NCBI GenBank assembly: GCA_001799975.1
Contig: MGUQ01000062.1
Coordinates: 1-5,168, forward strand
Reading direction: 5' to 3'
Length of the DNA stretch: 5,168 nt
From: Elusimicrobia bacterium RIFCSPLOWO2_01_FULL_54_10
Lineage (GTDB): Bacteria; Elusimicrobiota; Elusimicrobia; 2-02-FULL-39-32
In this document: positions 1 to 4,305 of the stretch, piece by piece
How positions within the stretch are numbered: position 1 is the stretch's first letter
How the letters are laid out: each line of letters begins with the position of its first letter
The notes under the pieces: generated by a model
The model's database searches: none
What the model was told of the DNA's origin: nothing
What the model saw: only the letters and a program-made list of their open reading frames with translations
Translations under genes and position numbers: made by a program

Positions 1-443
1 TTGCCCCGCAAGTCCGGGCGGTCCGGGTTTTTCATGGGATGGCATTTCACCATGTTGGCGATATAGACATTTTGGCGGGATAGCCCGATGGCGGCCATCA
101 TTTTGTCCAGGAGCTCGCCCGCGCGGCCCACAAACGGCAGGCCCTTACGGTCTTCCTCAAAACCAGGGCCTTCCCCCACAAAAAGAACCTTGGGGTTCGT
201 AGAGCCCATGCCGAATACGATCTTGTTCCGTGATGCGCCTAACGGACAGTTCTGGCAATTGGCGTAGCGGGCATACAGCGCGGCCAGGCGGCTGTCTTTA
301 TCAGAATTAGATACAGGTGATGGGGAAGGAGGAGGAGGCACGATCTGAACGGCTGCGCCTCGAACAGAGGGATAATCTTCAATGCCGAAAAGAGCTTCGG
401 TTTTTATATACTCCCGTAAAACTTCTTTAAGATCGTCTGGCAT
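1..443 (-). CDS. Family 4 (Fe-S) uracil-DNA glycosylase, C-terminus outside window
   Basis: Removes uracil from DNA, starting base excision repair. I translated 147 codons from the ATG at 443-441 to the left edge with no stop. Residues 1-30 are a short charged helical stretch, followed by a proline-rich linker (four consecutive prolines at 36-39). The catalytic core starts near residue 50. C63-x-x-C66 followed by PLG is the first pair of [4Fe-4S] cysteines. GEGPG (90-94) with E97-D98 is motif 1 of family 4, and PFVGRAGELL (103-112) follows as usual. N130 and C134 (VKCHPM) give the third cluster cysteine; the fourth cysteine and the second active-site motif lie outside the window. KCHPM replaces the commoner KCRPP, a variant I recall from some uncultured lineages. 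The start lies inside coaB (40-base overlap) and no clear ribosome binding site precedes it. The frame has a stop a short way upstream and no other ATG in between, so translation probably depends on coupling to coaB. Partial gene; family call is firm. Confidence 0.9.
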   Translation of the reverse strand, partial: MPDDLKEVLREYIKTEALFGIEDYPSVRGAAVQIVPPPPSPSPVSNSDKDSRLAALYARYANCQNCPLGASRNKIVFGMGSTNPKVLFVGEGPGFEEDRKGLPFVGRAGELLDKMMAAIGLSRQNVYIANMVKCHPMKNPDRPDLRG

Positions 444-1030
444 AACTTTTTGGCGAAGGCATCTTTGCTTATTTTACCTAATTTGAGGGCCGAACCGTCG
501 CTGAACAGGAGCGAAGCTGAAATCTTGTCAGCCTCAACGGTGGACGGAGAATTCAAAACAATCATGTCGCAGTTCTTTTCTTTGAGCTTTTTGCGCGCGT
601 TTTGCAGACCCTGCGCGTCTTCAAGGGCAAAACCCACCAAAATTTTTCTCCCCTTGCGCACGCCCATGGTGCGCAGAATGTCCGGATTGGGCACCAACCT
701 CACCATCAAGGGACCCGCGCCTTTCTTGATTTTTTTCCGGCTGATTTTTTGCGGACGGTAATCAGCCACCGCGGCGCAGGAAACAAAAATGTCGCACCAG
801 CCGAAATTTCGCTTCACCTGCTCAAACATCTGCAGAGCCGAGACGGTCCGGACGGTGGGAATATTTTTGGGAGTTTCCGAGCCGGGACCCAGAATGAGTT
901 TTACGGAAAAACCGGATTGTTTGAGTGCTCGGGCCAGCTCAATCCCGGTTTTGCCGGAAGAGCCGTTGGAAAGGTAGCGGACAGAATCGAGATATTCCCG
1001 GGTGGGGCCGGCGGTGACCAGCGCTTTCAA
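404..1030 (-). CDS. coaB: Phosphopantothenate-cysteine ligase (CoaB), stand-alone
   Basis: Joins 4'-phosphopantothenate to cysteine using a nucleotide triphosphate (CTP in the usual bacterial type), the second step of coenzyme A synthesis from pantothenate, in the cytoplasm. The 208 residues cover just the CoaB half of a normal CoaBC fusion. Visible motifs are VTAGPTREYLDSVRYLSN (5-22) with SSGKTG (24-29), the nucleotide-binding start; AAVADYRP (86-93); KIKK (100-103); NPDIL (115-119); GFALE (133-137); and the late N160. The start is TTG at 1030-1028, overlapping the coaC stop (TTGA), so coupled re-initiation is likely; the frame differs from coaC. All key motifs are intact, so the enzyme should be active, presumably working with the neighbouring CoaC. 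The 3' end overlaps the UDG gene by 40 bases. The dimer interface and nucleotide preference cannot be judged from motifs alone. Confidence 0.93.
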   Translation of the reverse strand: MKALVTAGPTREYLDSVRYLSNGSSGKTGIELARALKQSGFSVKLILGPGSETPKNIPTVRTVSALQMFEQVKRNFGWCDIFVSCAAVADYRPQKISRKKIKKGAGPLMVRLVPNPDILRTMGVRKGRKILVGFALEDAQGLQNARKKLKEKNCDMIVLNSPSTVEADKISASLLFSDGSALKLGKISKDAFAKKLCQTILKKFYGSI

Positions 1031-1614
1031 ATAATCTTGCGGGCTTCTTTGAGGATTGCGGAGACATCGGCCATGCGTCCCCAGCCGGAATCGCCCCGGG
1101 CGAGCGGGCCTTTGTCCGGGCCCACAAACCTGTAGCCGAAGCCTTTGAGCTTGCGGACATTCTCACGAGTAGCCGGGTGCAGCCACATGGCTTCGTGCAT
1201 AGCCGGGGCCAGTAACACGGGGGCTTTTGTGGAGAGCGCGGTGGCGCAGACGATGTCCGAGGCATTCCCCTGGGCCAGGCGGGCTAAAGTGTCGGCGCTG
1301 ATGGGCGCTATAATGAAAAGATCCGCTTTTTCGGCCAGCTCCAGATGGGCCATTTTCCAGAGAGAATCGTCCCAAACATCAGTGGCCACGGGGTTACCGG
1401 AGAGAGCAGAGAAGGTGAGGGGAGTGACAAAGCGGACCGCGCCAGGGGTCATGAGACAATGCACGGCGGCACCCATATCCTGCAAGCGGCGCACAAGCTC
1501 GCATGCCTTGTAGGAGGCGATGCTTCCGCTCACGCCCAGCAGGACTATTTTACTTCTTCTTCGGTTTGTCGGAGGATTCAGATTCTTTGTCGGAGTGCTT
1601 TCCGATGTTATCAA
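1027..1614 (-). CDS. coaC: Phosphopantothenoylcysteine decarboxylase (CoaC), stand-alone, variant active site
   Basis: Flavoprotein that decarboxylates 4'-phospho-N-pantothenoylcysteine to 4'-phosphopantetheine in CoA synthesis. The FMN-binding start is KIVLLGVSGSIASYKA (22-37). H90 in AHLELA matches the catalytic histidine (E. coli H75), and APISADTLARLAQG (103-116) is the second flavin segment. Two family positions differ: the substrate motif PAMNxxMW reads PAMHEAMW (137-144, Asn to His at 140), and the flexible-flap LACG reads LARG (171-174, Cys to Arg at 173). GWGRM (177-181) is kept. At 195 residues it is the CoaC half only. The sole usual start codon in frame before the flavin motif is TTG at 1614-1612, which makes a 65-base overlap with rpoZ and a 21-residue polar tail. 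A non-standard start nearer KIVLL (an ATA codon is there) cannot be excluded. Family is clear; exact start and full catalytic competence less so. Confidence 0.9.
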   Translation of the reverse strand: MITSESTPTKNLNPPTNRRRSKIVLLGVSGSIASYKACELVRRLQDMGAAVHCLMTPGAVRFVTPLTFSALSGNPVATDVWDDSLWKMAHLELAEKADLFIIAPISADTLARLAQGNASDIVCATALSTKAPVLLAPAMHEAMWLHPATRENVRKLKGFGYRFVGPDKGPLARGDSGWGRMADVSAILKEARKII

Positions 1615-1939
1615 AAATGGCGGTGGTGGGCCCCTTGATCTTCTTAGCCAGGAACCGCAGCACGGGCAGGTCCCGGATGGTTTTCTGATTCACTTTGGCC
1701 ATCAGGATCTCTTTAACTGAATCCGGCACCAGGTTGTGCGCGGAGCGGGTTTCCCCTTCCTTGTTTTTGAGCTCATACGCCCAGCGCCGGGCTAGGATGA
1801 TGAGGTCATATTTGTTGATGTTGGAATCCAGGATCATTTTGTCCAAAGTCTCCTGGGTTTTTTCGTCGGGCGCGTGCCAGTCCGCGGCGGGGACTTCCGC
1901 CGGAATGTGAATAATGGGTTCTTCTTTTTCTAGGGTCAT
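1550..1939 (-). CDS. rpoZ: DNA-directed RNA polymerase omega subunit
   Basis: Omega is the small RNA polymerase subunit that wraps the beta' C-terminus, helps assembly and, in proteobacteria, forms part of a ppGpp site. The family core is LDKMILDSNINKYDLIILAR followed by RWAYELKNKEGE, corresponding to the E. coli helix with FDLVLVAARRA, then NLVPDSVKEILMAK and VNQKTI. The protein is 129 residues, longer than the usual 60-90, with an acidic N-terminal tail of about 30 residues and a Lys/Ser/Glu-rich C-terminal tail ending in KPKKK; the last 65 bases also encode the start of CoaC. Two ATGs are possible. That at 1945 overlaps the gmk stop (ATGA) but lies only one base from the Shine-Dalgarno. 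The ATG at 1939 is 7 bases from it and is preferred here. Gmk and omega are commonly adjacent in bacteria. Confidence 0.88.
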   Translation of the reverse strand: MTLEKEEPIIHIPAEVPAADWHAPDEKTQETLDKMILDSNINKYDLIILARRWAYELKNKEGETRSAHNLVPDSVKEILMAKVNQKTIRDLPVLRFLAKKIKGPTTAIFDNIGKHSDKESESSDKPKKK

Positions 1940-1941
1940 CG

Positions 1942-2529
1942 TCATACTCCTTTCAAAACTTCGGGGTCCATTTTTGAGCGCTCCGCCCAGACGATGCTGC
2001 GCAGCTTCTGGACGGATTCCCCGATGTCACGGTTGAGAATCAAATATTCGTAATCACCGGCCTGGGCGATTTCATTGCGGGCATTGTCCAGCCGCTTCTG
2101 GATGGCCGCTTCATCATCCTGGCTGCGCGTCCGGAGCCGGTGTTCAAGCTCGGTGATGGACGGCGGAGCGATGAAAATGAGCACCGCGGACGGAAAAAGT
2201 TTCTTGATCTGCCGCCCGCCCTGAACGTCAATGTCCAGAAGTACGTCCCGGCCCTCGCGCAGGAGTTTTTCTAGCTGGTCTTGGGGAGTGCCGTACCAGA
2301 AACCGTGAACCAGGGCAGATTCAATCAGGTCCCCCTTCTTGCGCCGCTTCAGGAACTCGTCTTCGGCAACAAAGAAGTAATCTTTTCCATGGCTCTCGCC
2401 CCGTCTGGGCGAGCGCGTGGTGAGCGACACGGAATAGACCAGATTTGGATCAGTCTTGAGGAGTTCTGCGCCTAAAGTAGACTTCCCCGCGCCTGACGGT
2501 GCGGAGACTACAAATAATATCCCCCCCAC
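1942..2529 (-). CDS. gmk: Guanylate kinase
   Basis: Phosphorylates GMP to GDP with ATP, an essential step of guanine nucleotide supply. It is a full-length 195-residue protein of the normal family size. The P-loop is SAPSGAGKST (9-18, with K16). The GMP-binding segment is TTRSPRRGE (37-45) followed by KDYFF (49-53). GFWYGTP (76-82) and LLDIDVQGG (97-105) are the other standard motifs, and the lid region RSQDDEAAIQKRL follows. The start is GTG at 2529-2527, giving MGGILFVV directly before the P-loop as in other family members. No Shine-Dalgarno is visible. The start sits at a run of seven G that can pair with five C just upstream, so translation may be restrained or coupled to the small gene 22 bases upstream. 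The stop overlaps the first ATG of rpoZ. Co-expression with omega fits the usual gmk-rpoZ linkage. Confidence 0.95.
   Translation of the reverse strand: MGGILFVVSAPSGAGKSTLGAELLKTDPNLVYSVSLTTRSPRRGESHGKDYFFVAEDEFLKRRKKGDLIESALVHGFWYGTPQDQLEKLLREGRDVLLDIDVQGGRQIKKLFPSAVLIFIAPPSITELEHRLRTRSQDDEAAIQKRLDNARNEIAQAGDYEYLILNRDIGESVQKLRSIVWAERSKMDPEVLKGV
1947..1953 (-). promoter_or_regulatory. Shine-Dalgarno that decides the rpoZ start
   Basis: AAAGGAG on the minus strand lies inside the last codons of gmk. It is one base from the ATG at 1945 and seven from the ATG at 1939. Normal spacing favours 1939. Confidence 0.7.
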
Positions 2530-2544
2530 AATATATCTAGGGGG
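2521..2544 (-). promoter_or_regulatory. C5/G7 potential hairpin enclosing the gmk start codon
   Basis: In the minus-strand transcript CCCCC (2544-2540) can pair with part of the seven-G run (2527-2521) across a 12-base AU-rich loop (2539-2528). The GUG start (2529-2527) lies at the loop-stem junction and codons 2-3 are within the G run. A five-pair all-GC stem here could hide the start until ribosomes leaving the upstream gene open it. It has no U-tract, so it is not an intrinsic terminator. Confidence 0.45.
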
Positions 2545-2551
2545 TTATGGT

Positions 2552-2773
2552 TTATCTGCGGGCCATCTTGGCGCGGGCCACGTCACCCTGCTTGTCCAAG
2601 AAATAGAGATATCCCTTTTCCTTCTTCACGCCGGCCTTGGTCACCTTCTCGGGTTTTCCGCCTTTCTTGCCGCCGCGAGCCATCTTTGCACGGGACACAT
2701 CGCCGCCTTTATCAATAAAATAGAGGTAGCCTTCTGCTCTTTTAACTCCAACTTTAGCCACTTTCTGTGCCAT
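2552..2773 (-). CDS. Small basic protein made of two tandem YLYF-DK-GDV-RAKMAR modules, function unknown
   Basis: I do not recognise a named family. The 73 residues are two copies of one roughly 30-residue unit, at residues 4-33 and 43-72, identical at 22 of 30 aligned positions and joined by a Gly/Lys linker (GGKKGGKPE). Each unit has a Lys-rich lead-in (KVxKxGVKxxxG), a hydrophobic strand YLYF(I/L), a DKxGD turn, and V(S/A)RAKMAR. This looks like a beta-hairpin with a basic tail. There are no cysteines, signal peptide or membrane segment, and the protein is strongly positively charged. It begins at ATG 2773 behind the best Shine-Dalgarno in the window and a near-consensus promoter, so it is likely abundant. 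It is the first gene of the gmk-rpoZ-coaC-coaB operon. Binding to nucleic acid or ribosomes is a guess from charge and context only. It is real by promoter, SD and internal duplication; its role is open. Confidence 0.85.
   Translation of the reverse strand: MAQKVAKVGVKRAEGYLYFIDKGGDVSRAKMARGGKKGGKPEKVTKAGVKKEKGYLYFLDKQGDVARAKMARR
2558..2764 (-). repeat. Intragenic tandem duplication in the small basic protein gene
   Basis: Two 90-base units, 2675-2764 and 2558-2647, are offset by 117 bases and encode the two protein modules. The best-kept part encodes GYLYFIDKGGDVSRAKMAR in copy 1 and GYLYFLDKQGDVARAKMAR in copy 2. The copies have diverged (8 of 30 residues differ), so this is an old duplication kept by selection rather than a recent slip. 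Confidence 0.85.
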
Positions 2774-2783
2774 GGATTTTAAG

Positions 2784-2790
2784 CCTCCTT
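2784..2790 (-). promoter_or_regulatory. Strong Shine-Dalgarno of the small basic protein gene
   Basis: AAGGAGG on the minus strand, 10 bases before the ATG at 2773. It fixes the start and is the strongest ribosome binding site in the window. Confidence 0.85.
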
Positions 2791-2817
2791 GGGGTGTTTG
2801 AGTCTGAATGTAGCTTG

Positions 2818-2847
2818 ATTATAGAAACTTTTCGTCGAGAGCGTCAA
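2818..2847 (-). promoter_or_regulatory. Sigma-70-type promoter for the small protein-gmk-rpoZ-coaC-coaB-udg operon
   Basis: On the minus strand TTGACG (2847-2842) and a perfect TATAAT (2823-2818) are separated by 18 bases. Transcription should start near 2811, giving a leader of about 38 bases that carries the Shine-Dalgarno. The -35 box overlaps the stop codon of the kamA-like gene, so the operon can be expressed apart from it. No terminator is visible between the two units, so read-through is also possible. Confidence 0.8.
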
Positions 2848-3995
2848 GAGGAAACTTGAAAAACTTTCTCGGGATAGACGAAAACTTTGCCTTCGTGGTT
2901 GCGCAGAAGCACGCGCTTGCGGCTGCGCGACAGCACGGATTCCGTGCGCAATGGAATTTTTCCGCCCAGCGTCTCCGCCACGTATTCGGGAAGTGCCAGG
3001 CCGGGCAGGCTGCTGCGGAGAGATTCTATCAGGCGCAGTCCCGCGGCGATGGAGGTGCGGAAATGGTCCGTGCCCTGGGACGGAATGCAGTGCCGCAGGC
3101 GGTAGGGCCGGACTTTCTTTTCATAAAGTGAAAAGAAAAGCTCGGAGAGCACCGCGGTTTTGTCGTTGATTTCCTTGAGCAAAACCGTTTCCGCGGCCAG
3201 CGGCACGTCGTGCTCGGAAAGCAGGCGCGCGGCCTCGCAGAATTCCCGCGTCATTTCCCGGGGATGGTTCACGTGCGCCACCAGATACACCGGCTGAACC
3301 GCCTTCAAAATGCGGGCCAGCTCCGGAGTGATTCTTTGGGGAAGCACGGAAAGCACGCGGGTTTCAATCCGCAAAGTGCGGATGGAGGGGACCGCCTTCA
3401 ATCCGGAAAAAATCCTTCTCAAAATCTCGTCGTTCAAGAGCAGCGGTTCCCCGCCCGTGATCACCACTTCGCGGATTTGCGGGTGCTTTTCAAGATACAA
3501 CAGGGCTTCCTGCCATTCGGGGTCCGTGAGCGTGGCAAAATTGAGGCGGGATCCCGATTCCCCTGTGGCCGCATCGGTCACTTTGCGTTGAGGACAATAC
3601 CGGCAGTAGACGGCACACTGGGAATGGACAAAGAGCTCGGCGCGGTCCGCGGCGGAATGGTGCAGGCGGCCGTTGGCCGCGCGAATGCCGCTCGCTTTGA
3701 AATCGGAGGCTTCATAAGGATGAACGCGGAGTTCTTCATCCATGGGGATGCTCTGGCGGCGGATGGGGCAGAAAAAATCGTCCGGGTCCATCAGCGATAC
3801 CCAATAGGGAGTGAGAGCGAATTGAAAGCGCCCGGCGGAATTTTGAACGGCGCGCTTTTCTTCAACGGAGAGGGAAATCCACCGGTCCAAATCCGCGACG
3901 CTGCGAATTTGGTTCAGGACCTGCCACTGCCAGTCGTTCCATTGCGGCAGGCTCAAAAACGACTGCGGCAGGCGGGAAAGCGAAGCGTCATTCAT
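2844..3995 (-). CDS. KamA-family radical SAM/PLP enzyme (lysine 2,3-aminomutase-like), substrate unknown
   Basis: This family moves an amino group between C2 and C3 of an amino acid using a [4Fe-4S] cluster, S-adenosylmethionine and PLP. Numbering from the ATG at 3995 (383 residues): WNDWQWQVLNQI (19-30) and PIRRQSIP (77-84) are typical KamA N-terminal motifs. C127-x3-C131-x2-C134 binds the cluster, GGEP is at 181-184, VLLKEIND at 271-278, HFR at 311-313, and GGKIPL (344-349) contains the PLP lysine K346. Aligned with clostridial lysine aminomutase, the substrate residues differ: R134 is Q136, D293 is I304, D330 is E341. The C-terminal zinc cysteines are absent. A true lysine 2,3-aminomutase is therefore doubtful; EpmB-like or another substrate is possible. 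The start at 3995 overlaps the HTH gene stop as ATGA and has AAGGAG at 4012-4007. A longer form from ATG 4067 would add 24 unconserved residues and is disfavoured. Confidence 0.88.
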   Translation of the reverse strand: MNDASLSRLPQSFLSLPQWNDWQWQVLNQIRSVADLDRWISLSVEEKRAVQNSAGRFQFALTPYWVSLMDPDDFFCPIRRQSIPMDEELRVHPYEASDFKASGIRAANGRLHHSAADRAELFVHSQCAVYCRYCPQRKVTDAATGESGSRLNFATLTDPEWQEALLYLEKHPQIREVVITGGEPLLLNDEILRRIFSGLKAVPSIRTLRIETRVLSVLPQRITPELARILKAVQPVYLVAHVNHPREMTREFCEAARLLSEHDVPLAAETVLLKEINDKTAVLSELFFSLYEKKVRPYRLRHCIPSQGTDHFRTSIAAGLRLIESLRSSLPGLALPEYVAETLGGKIPLRTESVLSRSRKRVLLRNHEGKVFVYPEKVFQVSS

Positions 3996-4264
3996 GAAGA
4001 GGGGTTCTCCTTGAACATCGTCATTTGCGAATCGCGGTCTTTGGTGATGAGGCGTTCGTTCAGCCATTGATCGACAATGGTTTTTGAAAAACGGTATTGC
4101 CGACCGATGCGGCTGGCGGGAATTTTTCTCTGGCGGATCAAGGCGTAAATTTTGGATTTGCCCATCCCAAGATATTGCGCGAGGGCTTTGATGTCCATCA
4201 CATCGCGGACGGGAGCCTGGCTGGCGGGAGCGGCGCTGGGGCCTGCTTTTCTTTTCTTTGCCAT
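3992..4264 (-). CDS. Excisionase-type helix-turn-helix DNA-binding protein
   Basis: A 90-residue protein with a MerR/Xis-like winged HTH of the kind called excisionase family (HTH_17). The domain spans about residues 23-68: MDIKALAQYLGMGKSKIYAL (23-42) forms the HTH, IRQRKIPASRIGRQYRFSK (43-61) the wing, and IVDQWL closes it. The first 20 residues are a basic, Ala/Pro-rich tail (MAKKRKAG), and the last 20 are polar. Despite the family name no integrase or phage gene is nearby, so a chromosomal transcription regulator or nucleoid-type binder is more likely. Its stop overlaps the kamA-like start (ATGA), so the two are co-translated and perhaps functionally linked. It starts at ATG 4264, with no Shine-Dalgarno and a predicted leader of only about 5 bases. 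It may bind the AT-rich inverted repeat in its own promoter and so also control the divergent glycosyltransferase gene; that is inference. Confidence 0.88.
   Translation of the reverse strand: MAKKRKAGPSAAPASQAPVRDVMDIKALAQYLGMGKSKIYALIRQRKIPASRIGRQYRFSKTIVDQWLNERLITKDRDSQMTMFKENPSS
4007..4012 (-). promoter_or_regulatory. Shine-Dalgarno supporting the kamA-like start at 3995
   Basis: AAGGAG on the minus strand, 11 bases before the ATG at 3995, inside the 3' end of the HTH gene. Spacing is slightly long, but it supports this start over the upstream ATG at 4067, where I see no comparable site. Confidence 0.6.
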
Positions 4265-4286
4265 TTATTAGCGTTCAATATATAAT
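4258..4286 (+). promoter_or_regulatory. Divergent promoter of the glycosyltransferase gene
   Basis: On the plus strand TTGCCA (4258-4263) and TATAAT (4281-4286) are 17 bases apart. Its -10 box overlaps the -10 box of the minus-strand promoter, so polymerase cannot occupy both at once. The -35 box includes the first codon of the HTH gene. AT-rich DNA can give such matches by chance, so this is weaker than the minus-strand promoter. Confidence 0.55.
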
Positions 4287-4305
4287 AAGTGTTATATTAT
4301 GTCAA
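4277..4305 (-). promoter_or_regulatory. Near-consensus promoter of the HTH-kamA unit
   Basis: On the minus strand TTGACA (4305-4300) and TATATT (4282-4277) are 17 bases apart, an almost ideal sigma-70 promoter. The predicted start near 4269 leaves about five bases before the ATG at 4264, so the message would be nearly leaderless, which agrees with the missing Shine-Dalgarno. Confidence 0.75.
4280..4297. promoter_or_regulatory. Candidate operator: AT-rich inverted repeat between divergent genes
   Basis: ATATAA and TTATAT are separated by TAAGTG, a perfect 6-base inverted repeat lying across both -10 regions. A protein bound here, such as the adjacent HTH protein, would block both promoters. 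The arms are low-complexity A/T, so chance is a real alternative. Confidence 0.35.

Noticed and set aside
310..345. GGA/TCC-rich short repeat in the UDG gene
   Set aside because: It simply encodes the proline-rich linker (four CCT/TCC-type codons in a row and neighbours); no regular longer repeat.
602..1135. Plus-strand 177-codon open frame
   Set aside because: Antisense across coaB and the end of coaC, both with intact conserved motifs; composition is typical of a reverse-frame shadow.
939..1265. Minus-strand 108-codon open frame overlapping the coaC/coaB junction
   Set aside because: Same strand but the third frame; Pro/Arg/Ser-rich product without motifs, while the other two frames encode CoaC and CoaB.
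2521..2544. Intrinsic terminator after the small protein gene
   Set aside because: The stem is only five pairs, no U-tract follows, and it overlaps the gmk start codon.
3996..4067. Extra 24 N-terminal residues of the kamA-like protein from ATG 4067
   Set aside because: They come from the HTH coding region in another frame, are not KamA-like, and the ATG at 3995 has an ATGA overlap, an upstream AAGGAG and a spacing to the Fe-S cysteines that matches lysine aminomutase.
3210..4070. Long 286-codon plus-strand open frame
   Set aside because: It lies antisense to the kamA-like and HTH genes, which have clear family motifs. Its own product is Gly/Arg/His-rich with no recognisable domain and there is no promoter or ribosome site; a shadow of GC-rich codon use.
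3992..4264. Phage or integrative-element excisionase
   Set aside because: The domain carries that name, but no integrase, att-like direct repeat or phage gene is seen; neighbours are housekeeping and metabolic genes.
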